From: Paracoccus haematequi | Lineage (GTDB): Bacteria; Pseudomonadota; Alphaproteobacteria; Rhodobacterales; Rhodobacteraceae | Direction of reading: 5' to 3' | Length of the DNA stretch: 64,000 bases | Assembly (NCBI GenBank): GCA_945881965.1 | Contig: CAMCVS010000007.1 | Location: 92,949-156,948, forward strand | Shown: piece after piece, positions 8,360-17,297 of the stretch | How positions within the stretch are numbered: the first letter of the stretch is position 1 | Layout of the letters: every line of letters starts with the position of its first letter | Notes under the pieces: model-generated | What the model was told of the DNA's origin: nothing | The model's input: the letters and a program-made list of their open reading frames with translations, nothing else | Database searches by the model: none | Position numbers and translations under genes: made by a program

Positions 8360-10165
8360 ATGATCGCTTATGACGCCAATGCCAGCCACGGTTCTGACGC
8401 TTTCGGCACCCTGCCGGAATGGGACCTGTCCGACCTGTATTCCGCGCCCGACGCGCCGGAACTGCGGGCCGACATGGATTGGCTTGACGCGGAATGCGCC
8501 CGCTTCGCCGCCGATTACGAAGGCAAGCTGGCCACATTGGACGCGGCGGCCTTTCTGGAATGCGTGCAGCGCAACGAGGCGATCAGCACCAAGGCGGGGC
8601 GCATCATGTCCTATGCGGGGCTGCGCTATTACCAACTGACCGTGGATGGCACCCGCGCCAAATTCCTGTCCGACGCGCAGGAACGGGTGACAAATGCCAC
8701 CACGCCCTTGGTGTTTTTCACGCTGGAACTGAACCGGCTGGACGATGACCATCTGACCGGCCTGTTCGCCGCCAATGCGGACCTCGCCCGTTACAAGCCG
8801 GTGTTCGACCGCATCCGCGCGATGAAGCCCTACCAACTGTCCGACGAGATGGAGAAATTCCTGCACGACATGGGCGTGGTGGGCGATGCCTGGGAACGGC
8901 TGTTCGATGAAACCATCGCAGGGCTTGGCTTCGAGGTGAACGGCGAACCCCTGACCATCGAAGGCACGCTGAACCTGTTGACCGACCCGGAACGCGCGAA
9001 ACGCGAGGCGGCGGCGCGCGAACTGGCCCGCGTGTTCGACGCCAATATCAAGACCTTTGCCCGCGTCCACAACACGCAGGCCAAGGAAAAAGAGGTGATG
9101 GACCGCTGGCGCAAGATGCCCACGCCGCAGACCGGCCGCCACCTGTCGAACGATGTGGAACCCGAGGTGGTGCAGGCGCTGCGTGATGCCGTGGTCGCGG
9201 CCTACCCGCGCCTGTCGCATCGGTATTATGAGTTGAAACGCAAGTGGCTGGGGCTGGACCGGATGCAGGTCTGGGACCGCAACGCGCCCCTGCCGATCGA
9301 GGAACCCCGCGTGGTGGATTGGCCCACGGCGCAGGCGCTGGTGCTGGACGCCTACGGCGCGTTTGACCCGCGCATGGCTGACCTCGCCCGCCCGTTCTTT
9401 GACCGCGGCTGGATCGACGCAGGCGTGAAACCCGGCAAAGCCCCCGGCGCCTTTGCCCATCCGACCGTCACCGAGGTGCATCCCTATGTGATGCTGAACT
9501 ATCTTGGCAAACCGCGCGACGTGATGACGCTGGCGCATGAACTGGGGCACGGCGTGCATCAGGTGCTGGCCGCAGGCCAGGGCGAAATGCTGTCGTCCAC
9601 GCCGCTGACGCTGGCCGAAACCGCATCCGTCTTCGGTGAAATGCTGACCTTCCGCACGCTCTTGGACCGCGCCAAAACCCAAGCCGAACGCAAGACGCTG
9701 CTGGCGGGCAAGGTCGAGGACATGATCAACACCGTCGTCCGCCAGATCGCGTTCTATGATTTCGAATGCAAACTGCACGCCGCGCGCCGCGAGGGCGAAT
9801 TGACCCCCGAGGATATCGGGCAGTTGTGGATGTCCGTGCAGGCGCAATCGCTGGGCCCGGCGTTTGATTTCATGGCCGGGTATGAAACCTTCTGGGCCTA
9901 TATCCCGCATTTCGTCCATTCGCCGTTCTACGTCTATGCCTATGCCTTCGGCGACGGGTTGGTGAATGCGCTTTACGCCGCATATCAGGACGCCCCCGAG
10001 GGGTTCCAGGAGAAATACTTTGACATGCTGAAGGCCGGCGGATCGAAACATCACCGCGAGCTTTTGGCCCCCTTCGGACTGGACGCGTCCGATCCAAGGT
10101 TCTGGGACAAGGGGCTGAGCATGATCGAAGGCTTCATCGACGAGCTGGAGGCGATGGAGGGGTGA
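8360..10165 (+). CDS. pepF: Oligoendopeptidase F, M3 family metallopeptidase
   Basis: About 601 residues. The zinc motif HELGH is at residues 393-397, preceded by TLA and followed by GVHQ. The downstream glutamate lies in LAETASVFGEM. This is the M3 family oligoendopeptidase F, a cytoplasmic zinc peptidase that degrades short peptides. I chose the ATG at 8360 because AAAGG sits 7 bp before it. An in-frame ATG at 8345 (adding MKGRT) is possible but has no clear ribosome-binding site. Confidence 0.92.
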   Translation: MIAYDANASHGSDAFGTLPEWDLSDLYSAPDAPELRADMDWLDAECARFAADYEGKLATLDAAAFLECVQRNEAISTKAGRIMSYAGLRYYQLTVDGTRAKFLSDAQERVTNATTPLVFFTLELNRLDDDHLTGLFAANADLARYKPVFDRIRAMKPYQLSDEMEKFLHDMGVVGDAWERLFDETIAGLGFEVNGEPLTIEGTLNLLTDPERAKREAAARELARVFDANIKTFARVHNTQAKEKEVMDRWRKMPTPQTGRHLSNDVEPEVVQALRDAVVAAYPRLSHRYYELKRKWLGLDRMQVWDRNAPLPIEEPRVVDWPTAQALVLDAYGAFDPRMADLARPFFDRGWIDAGVKPGKAPGAFAHPTVTEVHPYVMLNYLGKPRDVMTLAHELGHGVHQVLAAGQGEMLSSTPLTLAETASVFGEMLTFRTLLDRAKTQAERKTLLAGKVEDMINTVVRQIAFYDFECKLHAARREGELTPEDIGQLWMSVQAQSLGPAFDFMAGYETFWAYIPHFVHSPFYVYAYAFGDGLVNALYAAYQDAPEGFQEKYFDMLKAGGSKHHRELLAPFGLDASDPRFWDKGLSMIEGFIDELEAMEG

Positions 10166-10166
10166 A

Positions 10167-10186
10167 GGTGGGTGAAATCACCCACC
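10167..10186. repeat. Palindromic intergenic repeat (GGTGGGTGA / TCACCCACC)
   Basis: Two 9-bp arms separated by AA, flanked by CCTAC on the right. It starts 2 bp after the stop of the M3 peptidase gene and ends immediately before the stop codon of the convergent capsule-type gene, so it fills the whole junction. A closely related 28-bp palindrome lies at 62843-62870. It could act as a two-way terminator or mRNA 3'-end stabiliser; neither side has a long T run. Confidence 0.75.
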
Positions 10187-11095
10187 CTACGCCCCCACCC
10201 GCGCCAGAAACCGGTCCACCAGATCGCCCGCCCCGGCGTTCAGGCACATCTGCCCGAAATACCACCACAGGAACCCGTCGTAGTCCATCTGAGGCGCGGG
10301 CGCGCGCAGCGCCGCCACCAGCGCCTCCACATCCCGCGCCGTGACCGCCACGTGGTGAAAATCCGCCCGCCCGCACAGGATCACCGGGCGGGGATGGACA
10401 AAGGCCTCGATCCCCACGGCGGAATTGATCGTCACCACGCGGTCGGCTGCGACGATCACATCGTGGATATTGGCCAGCGTCACCACCATCTGCGGGAACT
10501 GCGCCGCCATCGCCTCTAGCCTGTCCCCGGTCGCGGGGTCGAAATCCAGCGGGTGCGGTTTGACCAGAACCGGCCCCGCGACACAGCGCAGCACAGTGTC
10601 CAGCATCGTCCAGCGGTCGACCCAGACCGTTTCTCCCTGCGCGCGGCTGGCTTCGGCCTGCAGGAACACCGCCGCCCTCGCGCGCGGCAGGGCCACCACC
10701 TCGGCAGGCTGGCCATAGCGCGAGGTCCGCCCCGCCACCAGCCGCTGCCGCAGCCGCTGCGCAAACCGCCGCGCCGCGCCCCGGTCTACCGCAGGCATGG
10801 CCATCCCGCCGATGGACGAAAACGCCCGGATGCCATCCCGGTCCAGATGCCAGAACGGATAGACATAGGCGATCCCGGCATTCCACGCGCGCGGGTGCCG
10901 CACCCGGCCATGATTGACCACGTGCAGCCCCGGCATCGCGTCGATCCGATCTGCCAGACCATCGCGGTCAATCGTTACCGCGCGCCAATCCCGCCCGCGC
11001 GTCGTCAGCCCCGCTGTGATCCTGGCATAGAACGGCAGCATCCGCGCCGGATCAGCCACCCATTCGGCGGGCCAGTGAAAGATGATCGGGTCCAT
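10187..11095 (-). CDS. Capsule polysaccharide biosynthesis-like protein
   Basis: About 302 residues. The C-terminal half has the GT-B-like signature of capsule Kdo transferase / 'Capsule_synth' proteins: GPVLVKPHPLDFDP, then VVTINSAVGIEAFVHPRPVI. This resembles KpsS and KpsC, two of which are encoded at 31-36 kb. The N-terminal half is less recognisable. I chose ATG 11095 (MDPIIFHWP) because GAGG precedes it at good spacing; an in-frame ATG at 11131 would add 12 residues. Its substrate is unknown. It is far from the main capsule block and may act on a different glycan. Confidence 0.75.
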   Translation of the reverse strand: MDPIIFHWPAEWVADPARMLPFYARITAGLTTRGRDWRAVTIDRDGLADRIDAMPGLHVVNHGRVRHPRAWNAGIAYVYPFWHLDRDGIRAFSSIGGMAMPAVDRGAARRFAQRLRQRLVAGRTSRYGQPAEVVALPRARAAVFLQAEASRAQGETVWVDRWTMLDTVLRCVAGPVLVKPHPLDFDPATGDRLEAMAAQFPQMVVTLANIHDVIVAADRVVTINSAVGIEAFVHPRPVILCGRADFHHVAVTARDVEALVAALRAPAPQMDYDGFLWWYFGQMCLNAGAGDLVDRFLARVGA

Positions 11096-11133
11096 CCCAG
11101 CCTCATGCCACGCCCAAAAAGGCACCGCCACCC

Positions 11134-11186
11134 CGGCTTCTTCGGTTCCTAACTATCCTGGGGGGTCAGGGGGGCTAGCCCCCCTG
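11134..11186 (-). repeat. Dispersed intergenic element: palindrome plus CTTCTTCGGTTC tail
   Basis: Read on the minus strand, a perfect 20-bp palindrome (CAGGGGGGCTAGCCCCCCTG, 11167-11186) is followed by a tail containing GGATAGTT and GAACCGAAGAAG. The same tail occurs at about 30171, 30225 and 56587. An imperfect second G-run/C-run hairpin lies at about 11197-11216. The element sits downstream of rpoH and may end its transcript. Confidence 0.75.
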
Positions 11187-11251
11187 CTTTGGCGTGGTCA
11201 GGGGGGCTCGCCCGGCTGCTTTTGTCCGGTCAGGAGGGCTTGCAACACCTC

Positions 11252-12148
11252 TCAAGCCGGTTCCAGCATCCCCTTGGCGCGGGCCAGTTCGGTCATCCGG
11301 GTTTGCAGCTTTTCAAAGGCCCGCACCTCGATCTGGCGGATACGCTCGCGGCTGACGTCATAGCGGGCGGACAGGTCTTCCAGCGTTACGGTCACTTCGC
11401 TCAGCCGCCGCTGGGTCAGGATATCGCGTTCACGCTCGTTCAGCACATCCATCGCCTGGGTCAACAGCGCGCGGCGCGCGTCCAATTCGTCGCGGGCCTC
11501 GTAATCGCCGGCCTGATCGGCGTCCTCGTCTTCCAGCCAATCCTGCCATTGCATCGTGCCTTCGCCGTCCGACCCGACCGTGGCGTTCAGCGAGCTGTCG
11601 CCGCCTGACAGGCGGCGGTTCATGCTGACCACCTCGTCTTCGGTCACGCCCAGATCATGCGCAATCTTGGCGACATGTTCGGGGCGCAGGTCGCCTTCTT
11701 CCAGCGCGCCGATCCGCGCCTTGGCCTTGCGCAGGTTGAAAAACAGCTTTTTCTGCGCGGACGTTGTCCCCAGTTTCACCAAGGACCACGACCGCAGGAT
11801 ATATTCCTGGATCGACGCCCGGATCCACCACATCGCATAGGTCGCAAGCCGGAACCCGCGTTCCGGGTCGAACCGTTTGACCGCCTGCATCAGGCCCACG
11901 TTGGCTTCGGAAATCACCTCGGCCTGCGGCAGGCCATAGCCGCGATAGCCCATGGCGATCTTGGCCGCCAGCCGCAGATGCGAGGTCACCATGCGGTGCG
12001 CGGCGACGGTATCGCCATCTTCGACCCAGCGTTTCGCCAGCATGTATTCTTCTTCGGGTTCCAGCAGGGGAAACTTGCGGATTTCCTGCAAATACCGGTT
12101 CAGACCACCTTCGGGTGAGGGTGCGGGCAGATTGGCATAGCTGCTCAT
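11252..12148 (-). CDS. rpoH: RNA polymerase sigma-32 factor RpoH
   Basis: 298 residues. Region 2 (EANVGLMQAVKRFDPERGFRLATYAMWWIRASIQEYIL), the RpoH box (QKKLFFNLRKAK) and region 4 ([27 protein letters not shown]) are all present. It directs RNA polymerase to heat-shock promoters. The N-terminal SSYANLPAPSPEGGLNRYLQEI and the length resemble RpoHI of Rhodobacter rather than the shorter RpoHII. The start is ATG 12148 with GAGG just upstream; the open frame extends further but without support. A sigma-70-like promoter is visible at 12184-12212. Confidence 0.95.
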   Translation of the reverse strand: MSSYANLPAPSPEGGLNRYLQEIRKFPLLEPEEEYMLAKRWVEDGDTVAAHRMVTSHLRLAAKIAMGYRGYGLPQAEVISEANVGLMQAVKRFDPERGFRLATYAMWWIRASIQEYILRSWSLVKLGTTSAQKKLFFNLRKAKARIGALEEGDLRPEHVAKIAHDLGVTEDEVVSMNRRLSGGDSSLNATVGSDGEGTMQWQDWLEDEDADQAGDYEARDELDARRALLTQAMDVLNERERDILTQRRLSEVTVTLEDLSARYDVSRERIRQIEVRAFEKLQTRMTELARAKGMLEPA

Positions 12149-12183
12149 GGAGGCCTCGCGAATGTTTATGGGCTTAACTTGTG

Positions 12184-12212
12184 ATGTAAGGCTGGTTCCG
12201 GCGCGTTTCAAG
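12184..12212 (-). promoter_or_regulatory. Candidate promoter of rpoH
   Basis: On the minus strand TTGAAA (12207-12212) and TACATC (12184-12189) are separated by exactly 17 bp, a good housekeeping sigma-factor spacing. Transcription would start about 7 bp downstream, leaving a leader of roughly 30 nt before the rpoH ATG. This is a pattern match only. Confidence 0.5.
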
Positions 12213-12333
12213 CACCGGAACCCGACAGGATGAACGGATCGTAAACGAATTTCTGTCGGGTCACGCAGGCTATGACAGAGGGTTCACGCAACCGTGCAAC
12301 CTGCATCAGCGCCGCCCTGCGACAGATGCGCGG

Positions 12334-14313
12334 TCAGATCGGCACGCGTTCGCCCAATTCCACCACACGGTCGCGCGGCAGGTGATAGAACTCGGTCGGA
12401 TCGGCCGAAAACCGCGCCAGCGTGGCAAAGGCCGAATCCGCCAGCCGTTCCAACCCGGTGCCCGTCGCGACCGGACGGCGACGCCCCAGAAAGAAGGTGG
12501 TCGCCATCACGTCGAATTTCAGACCGGCGCGGCGGGCATGCACCATCGCGCGCGACACGTTCGGCGTTTCCATGAACCCGAACCGCAGCGTCAGCCGCGC
12601 GAAATGTCCGGCGATCAGGTCGAACTGGGCCCGTTCCGTGGCGGTCGCAAACGGGACACGCAATGTCTCGACAGTCAGGATGATGGTCTGGTCATGCAGC
12701 ACACGGTTGTGTTTCAGATTGTGCAGCAGCGCAGAGGGCACCATGTCCGGGTCGGACGTCAGGAAAAATGCCGTGCCCGGCACGATATGCACGGAACTCG
12801 ATTGCATCGCGACGACAAAGGTATCCATCCGCACGGCGGTTTTCAGCACCCTTGCCTTGACCAGTTGTGTGCCGCGCCACCACAGCCACATCAGCGCGGT
12901 CAGCGCCAGCGCGATCAGCACCGGCACATAGCCGCCGTCCGCGATCTTGGTCAGGTTGGCGGCCAGAAACACTAGCTCGGCCGCCGCCACGGGCGCGACC
13001 AGCAGAAGCACCAGCCAGACCGACATCCGGTAGCCGTGGATCAACAGCAGCGCTGCCAAGACCGTGGTCAGCACCATCGTGCCGGTCACGGCAATGCCAT
13101 AGGCCGAGGCCAGCGCGCTGGACGATCCGAACGACAACACCAGCGCGATCACGCCAGCCAGCAGCAACCAGTTGACGGTGCCGATATAGATCTGCCCCGA
13201 CTGGTTCTGGGCGGTGTGCCGAATGATCAGGCGCGGCAGAAAGCCCAGTTGAACCGCCCCGCGCGCCATCGAAAACGCGCCGGAAATCACCGCCTGCGAG
13301 GCGATCACCGTGGCCGCTGTCGCCAGTATCACCAGACCGGGCAACAATGCCTCGGGGGCCATCGCGAAAAACGCGTTCTCGGCCAGTTCGGGATGCGCCA
13401 GCACCATCGCGCCTTGCCCCAGGTAATTCAGCACCAGCGCGGGCATCACCAACCCGAACCACGCCGCAGTGATCGGCCGCCGTCCGAAATGGCCCAGATC
13501 GGCATAAAGCGCCTCGCCCCCCGTCACCGCCAGAAAAACCGCGCCCAGCACCATAAAGGCAACGCTGGGGTGGTTGATCAGGAAACTTGCCGCCCAATAC
13601 GGGTTCACCGACGCTAAAACGCCGGGATATTCCAGCATGTGCCAAATGCCCAACCCGGCCAGCACCAGAAACCATAACCCGGTCACCGGGCCAAACAGCC
13701 GCGCCACCCGCGCCGTGCCGCCGCGCTGCACCAGAAACAGCGCGAAGATGATCGCCAGCGTCACCGGCAAAACGACCCGTTCAAGCGAGGGCACGACAAG
13801 GCCCATGCCCTCGACCGCCGACAGCACCGAAATCGCAGGCGTGATCGCGGCGTCCCCCGCAAACAGCGCAGCCCCCGCCATGGCCAGAAACAGCACCGGG
13901 ATCGACCGTTTGCCGATGGCCAGCCGCACCAGCGTGTACAGGGCCAGAATACCGCCCTCGCCCCGGTTGTCGGCGCGCAACAGCACAAACACGTATTTCA
14001 CCGTCACGATCAGAACCAGCGTCCAGATCAGCAATGACAGCAGACCCAGCACTTCGGGCCGTCCGGGTTCGCCCCCCGTCGCCCTCAACGCCTCACGAAA
14101 CGCATAGATCGGCGAGGTGCCGATATCGCCGTAAACCACCCCGACAGCACCAAGCGTCAGCGCCGCAAAGCCTGCCTGCTGACGCGCCACGTCCGCGTTT
14201 TCCGGCGGGGGCTCATCGTGCAGGAAATCCGCGATATCCAACGCGCCTTCGTCCTGCGGGGTTGCGGGAACCAACGCGCCACTGCGCAACTGATCCATGA
14301 TATCAGGGGGCAT
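12334..14313 (-). CDS. kup: Potassium uptake protein Kup
   Basis: About 659 residues. The signature GVVYGDIGTSPIYAFREAL lies near residue 55, followed by about 12 hydrophobic segments to residue ~475 and a cytoplasmic C-terminal domain containing PGTAFFLTSDPDMVPSALLHNLKHN. Kup/Trk-type symporters take up K+ with H+. The start is ATG 14313 (MPPDIMDQLR) with AAGGA 8 bp upstream; the open frame extends to 14406, but that stretch does not look coding. The 257-bp gap on its upstream side (14314-14570) shows no further gene. Confidence 0.94.
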   Translation of the reverse strand: MPPDIMDQLRSGALVPATPQDEGALDIADFLHDEPPPENADVARQQAGFAALTLGAVGVVYGDIGTSPIYAFREALRATGGEPGRPEVLGLLSLLIWTLVLIVTVKYVFVLLRADNRGEGGILALYTLVRLAIGKRSIPVLFLAMAGAALFAGDAAITPAISVLSAVEGMGLVVPSLERVVLPVTLAIIFALFLVQRGGTARVARLFGPVTGLWFLVLAGLGIWHMLEYPGVLASVNPYWAASFLINHPSVAFMVLGAVFLAVTGGEALYADLGHFGRRPITAAWFGLVMPALVLNYLGQGAMVLAHPELAENAFFAMAPEALLPGLVILATAATVIASQAVISGAFSMARGAVQLGFLPRLIIRHTAQNQSGQIYIGTVNWLLLAGVIALVLSFGSSSALASAYGIAVTGTMVLTTVLAALLLIHGYRMSVWLVLLLVAPVAAAELVFLAANLTKIADGGYVPVLIALALTALMWLWWRGTQLVKARVLKTAVRMDTFVVAMQSSSVHIVPGTAFFLTSDPDMVPSALLHNLKHNRVLHDQTIILTVETLRVPFATATERAQFDLIAGHFARLTLRFGFMETPNVSRAMVHARRAGLKFDVMATTFFLGRRRPVATGTGLERLADSAFATLARFSADPTEFYHLPRDRVVELGERVPI

Positions 14314-14570
14314 CGGATCATTCCTTGAATGATGACTGTGTTTGCAATTGGGGTTTTCAGGCGATTTGGGGGGGGTGACACGAACCTTGGCCGACATTTC
14401 AGCCATGTGGCCCCGCGTCCGGGTTTACAGGCCGAGTTCGTGTCAATGCGTCCTTGAGGACAGTTGCGAAAACTCCGCATCGTTACCGTCGTGGCGGCAA
14501 TCATCAAGTGTTAATGCGAACACGGCGATGTTTCAACTCGTTTCTGCGCGCGTGATGCGGCAGCGCAGCG

Positions 14571-15596
14571 TCACCCCCGCAAGCGCGTCAGCAAATCGGC
14601 CATGTCAGCGGGCAAGGGTGCCTCGAACCGCAGCGCGGCCCCCGTCACCGGATGCTGAAACCCCAGCACGGCCGCATGCAGCGCCTGTCGCGGAAACCCG
14701 TCTGCCAGTTCGGGCGCGCCGGGAGGCAGCGCGCGGGCGGGCAGCTTCCGCCGCCCGCCATAGACCGTATCCCCGATCAGCCCGTGCCCGACATGGGCCA
14801 GATGCACCCGGATCTGATGGGTGCGCCCGGTTTCCAGCCGACATTCCAGTAACGCCGCGCAGGGCGGCATACCGAACCCCTCCAGCACGCGGGCGCGTGT
14901 CACGGCATGCCGCCCGCCCGCCATCACCACCGCCTGCCGCTGGCGATCAGACTTGTGCCGGGCCAGCCGCGCATTGATCTTCAGCACCCCGCCCGCCTCG
15001 AAACTGACGCCGGGCACCCCGCGCAGGCGCGGGTCGGCGGCATCAGGCACCCCGTGGCAGATCGCCAGATAGGCGCGTTCGGTGGCATGAGCCTCGAATT
15101 GCGCCGCCAGCCCGTGATGCGCGCGGTCCGTCTTGGCCACGACCAGAAGGCCCGTCGTGTCCTTGTCGATGCGATGCACGATGCCGGGACGGCGTTCGCC
15201 GCCAATCCCCGACAGGCTGTCGCCGCAATGATACAGCAGCGCATTGACCAGCGTGCGGTCCGGGCTGCCGGGAGCGGGATGCACCACAAGCCCTGCGGGC
15301 TTGTCGATCACGATCAATTCGGCATCCTCATAGACCACGTTCAGGGCAATCTCTTGCGCCACGGTCGCGATGGCGGCGGCCACCGGGATCATGATTGCGA
15401 TGTGATCACCTTCGGCCACGCGCGCCTTGGGATCGGTCACCGCGACATCGTTCAGCCGCACCGCGCCGTCCGCAATCAACCGCATCAGCCGGGTGCGCGA
15501 CAGGTCGGCGTCGGCTGGCGCATCGCGCGAAAGCGCCTTATCAAGACGCGGCGGCGGATCCGCCGCGATGGTGAACTGCAAAAGGGCCGCGCCCAT
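14571..15596 (-). CDS. rluD: 23S rRNA pseudouridine synthase RluD/RluA family
   Basis: 341 residues: an N-terminal S4 domain (residues ~16-60: RLDKALSRD..LSRTRLMRLI) and a catalytic domain with HRIDKDTTGL, catalytic Asp144, and later LETGRTHQIRVHLAHVGH. The architecture is that of RluD/RluC, which isomerise uridines in 23S rRNA; the exact target cannot be decided. The ATG (15594-15596) is interlocked with the ATG of the divergent gene (15595-15597). A GGAG sits about 9 bp upstream, inside that gene. A longer open frame exists upstream but is the antisense of the neighbour. Confidence 0.92.
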   Translation of the reverse strand: MGAALLQFTIAADPPPRLDKALSRDAPADADLSRTRLMRLIADGAVRLNDVAVTDPKARVAEGDHIAIMIPVAAAIATVAQEIALNVVYEDAELIVIDKPAGLVVHPAPGSPDRTLVNALLYHCGDSLSGIGGERRPGIVHRIDKDTTGLLVVAKTDRAHHGLAAQFEAHATERAYLAICHGVPDAADPRLRGVPGVSFEAGGVLKINARLARHKSDRQRQAVVMAGGRHAVTRARVLEGFGMPPCAALLECRLETGRTHQIRVHLAHVGHGLIGDTVYGGRRKLPARALPPGAPELADGFPRQALHAAVLGFQHPVTGAALRFEAPLPADMADLLTRLRG

Positions 15597-15924
15597 GTCG
15601 GATGCTCCGGAAGATGGCCTGCCGCCCAGCCTGAGGTTTCTGAAAACCCTCGTGACGGTGCTGACGGCGGTGATGATCGGCGGGGTTCTAGTCATCATCG
15701 GGCTGCTTGTCACGACCCTGCGCACCGCCCCGCCCGCTTTGCCCGAAACGCTGGCCCTGCCTGCAGGCGCGGTGGCCGAAGCCGTGACACAGGCGCAGGA
15801 CTGGATCGGCGTGGTGACCACGGACGGACGGCTGTTCATCTTTGACCGCAGCACAGGCGCGCTGCGGCAGGAAATCCGCGTGACGACCGGGGCTAACACA
15901 GGGCCTGGCACCGGGACCAATTAA
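15595..15924 (+). CDS. DUF6476-like single-pass membrane protein
   Basis: 109 residues with one transmembrane helix at about 20-45 (TVLTAVMIGGVLVIIGLLVTTL) and a short C-terminal domain rich in small beta-forming residues (DWIGVVTTDGRLFIFDRSTGALRQEI). It resembles the Rhodobacterales family DUF6476, commonly found beside a RluA-type gene (recalled, not searched). Function unknown. AAAGGG lies about 9 bp before the ATG, within rluD. Its ATG and the rluD ATG share two base pairs. Confidence 0.85.
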   Translation: MSDAPEDGLPPSLRFLKTLVTVLTAVMIGGVLVIIGLLVTTLRTAPPALPETLALPAGAVAEAVTQAQDWIGVVTTDGRLFIFDRSTGALRQEIRVTTGANTGPGTGTN

Positions 15925-16020
15925 CCCTTTGGCAACCATTTTGTTGCCGCACACGCCTGCGCGGCCTATCAGATGCTATCCCTGCCAGCAGAACGCGGGC
16001 CTCATCCAAGCGGTGATCCG

Positions 16021-16281
16021 ATGCGCGTTCTGTTGGTCCTTCTGGCCCTGTTCCCCCTGTCCGGCTGTGCCGACGGCCCCGACAAGACCGCGCATTGGGT
16101 TGCGGGCGCGATGGTGTCGCATGTCGTCAGCCGCAATGGCGGCACGCCCCTTCAAGCCTGCGCGGCATCGCTCGCGGTCGGCGTGATCAAAGAGGCCGCC
16201 GATTCGAAATTCGGCGGCGTCGTGGACCGCAAGGATGTCTGGGCCACTGGCGCGGGCTGTGTCGTGACCTGGCGGTTCTGA
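16021..16281 (+). CDS. Small lipoprotein of unknown function
   Basis: 86 residues. The N-terminus MRVLLVLLALFPLSGC is a lipoprotein signal with lipobox LSGC (Cys16). The mature part is glycine/alanine rich, with SHVVSRNGGTPLQACAASLAVGVIKEAADSKFGG, which could be a short membrane-associated helix. I chose the ATG at 16021 because it begins the signal peptide; an upstream ATG at 15973 would bury it. No function is recognised. It is convergent with the PHP gene (3 bp between stops). Confidence 0.75.
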   Translation: MRVLLVLLALFPLSGCADGPDKTAHWVAGAMVSHVVSRNGGTPLQACAASLAVGVIKEAADSKFGGVVDRKDVWATGAGCVVTWRF

Positions 16282-16284
16282 CAA

Positions 16285-17202
16285 TCAACGCCAGATCGGG
16301 TTCGACCACGCCCGCTTGCCCGCGCGGTCGATCACCGTCACCCGCAGCCAGGGCGATGCCTCCAGCCGGTCCAGCCGCAATTCGCCCTGCGTCATCGAAT
16401 TGCCATGCAGCGCGACCGCCGCACTGCCCTGCCCCTGCACGATGATCGCCGCCACGGCGGAACATTGCACCCGCAACGTGCGCCCCTCGATCTCGATCCC
16501 GCGCAGTTCCGGCCCGGTGCTGGAATAATGCGCGCCCGCCTTCAGCGCCGCCAGCAGCGCCTCGGGGGTGTTTTCCTCGGCCTTGACCATGACCCAGCCG
16601 CCGAAATGGTCGGGCTCGCTGAAATGCGCGTCATCCGTGGCGATCAGGTCCAGACGGCGGCCTTCGGTCAGCAACAGGTCCAGCGTGTGAAACCCGTGCG
16701 GACGATCACAGCCGGTGGCGCAGCCGTGGTTATAGACCTCGACGGCATGGGCGGCGTCGATGGCGCGGGCATCTTCCATCGTCAGGCCCGACCATTCGGG
16801 ATGCGCGATGGCGACATAGGCCCCGGCATCGCGCGCCCGCTGCGCCAGTTCGGCGCCGGTTTCCTGATCCGCGACGGGGCGGAAATGCGGGCTGTTGGAC
16901 GGCGCGAAATCCAAAGGCAGACCCACGGCAAGGATATGCCACAGCTCGCCATTCGCCATCGCGCCGGAATGGACTTCCGCCCCCAGAATGGTGGTGAACC
17001 CGTTGCCGCGATAGGGCGTGGTATCCACGATGGGATAGCCATAAACGCCCACGAAATGATCGGTCAGCGCCACGAAATCATAGCCCTCGGCGCGGTAGCG
17101 GCGCAGCACCTCTTCGGGCGGCAACACGCCGTCGGACCGGGTCGAATGGGTGTGCAGGTTGCCGCGCCAGAAACGGCCGGGATTGGTGAAAGCAGGCGTC
17201 AT
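16285..17202 (-). CDS. PHP-domain metal-dependent phosphoesterase (CehA/McbA-like)
   Basis: 305 residues. Metal-binding motifs of the PHP fold are present: NLHTHSTRSDG (His17, His19), ALTDHF, GAEVHS, IAHPEW and TDDAHF. The family hydrolyses phosphoesters or carbamates; the CehA/McbA group is named for carbaryl hydrolases, but substrate prediction is unsafe. A C-terminal beta domain (about 225-305) follows the catalytic part. The start at ATG 17202 has GGAG 8 bp upstream. Confidence 0.88.
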   Translation of the reverse strand: MTPAFTNPGRFWRGNLHTHSTRSDGVLPPEEVLRRYRAEGYDFVALTDHFVGVYGYPIVDTTPYRGNGFTTILGAEVHSGAMANGELWHILAVGLPLDFAPSNSPHFRPVADQETGAELAQRARDAGAYVAIAHPEWSGLTMEDARAIDAAHAVEVYNHGCATGCDRPHGFHTLDLLLTEGRRLDLIATDDAHFSEPDHFGGWVMVKAEENTPEALLAALKAGAHYSSTGPELRGIEIEGRTLRVQCSAVAAIIVQGQGSAAVALHGNSMTQGELRLDRLEASPWLRVTVIDRAGKRAWSNPIWR

Positions 17203-17297
17203 CAGGGTCACTCCGGGTTGGACAGCGGCATTGGACAGCGGCATTTGACTGCGGCGTCTTTTCATCCGACTGTTACGCGATAGTGACAAGGGACCGC

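Noticed and set aside
8081..10054. 657-codon open frame opposite the M3 peptidase
   Set aside because: Antisense shadow with no motif.
11189..11608. Small gene downstream of rpoH on the plus strand
   Set aside because: Antisense to rpoH and starts inside the hairpin element.
14571..15920. rluD extended upstream to 449 residues
   Set aside because: The extra 108 residues are antisense to the DUF6476-like gene, and the S4 domain begins right after ATG 15596.
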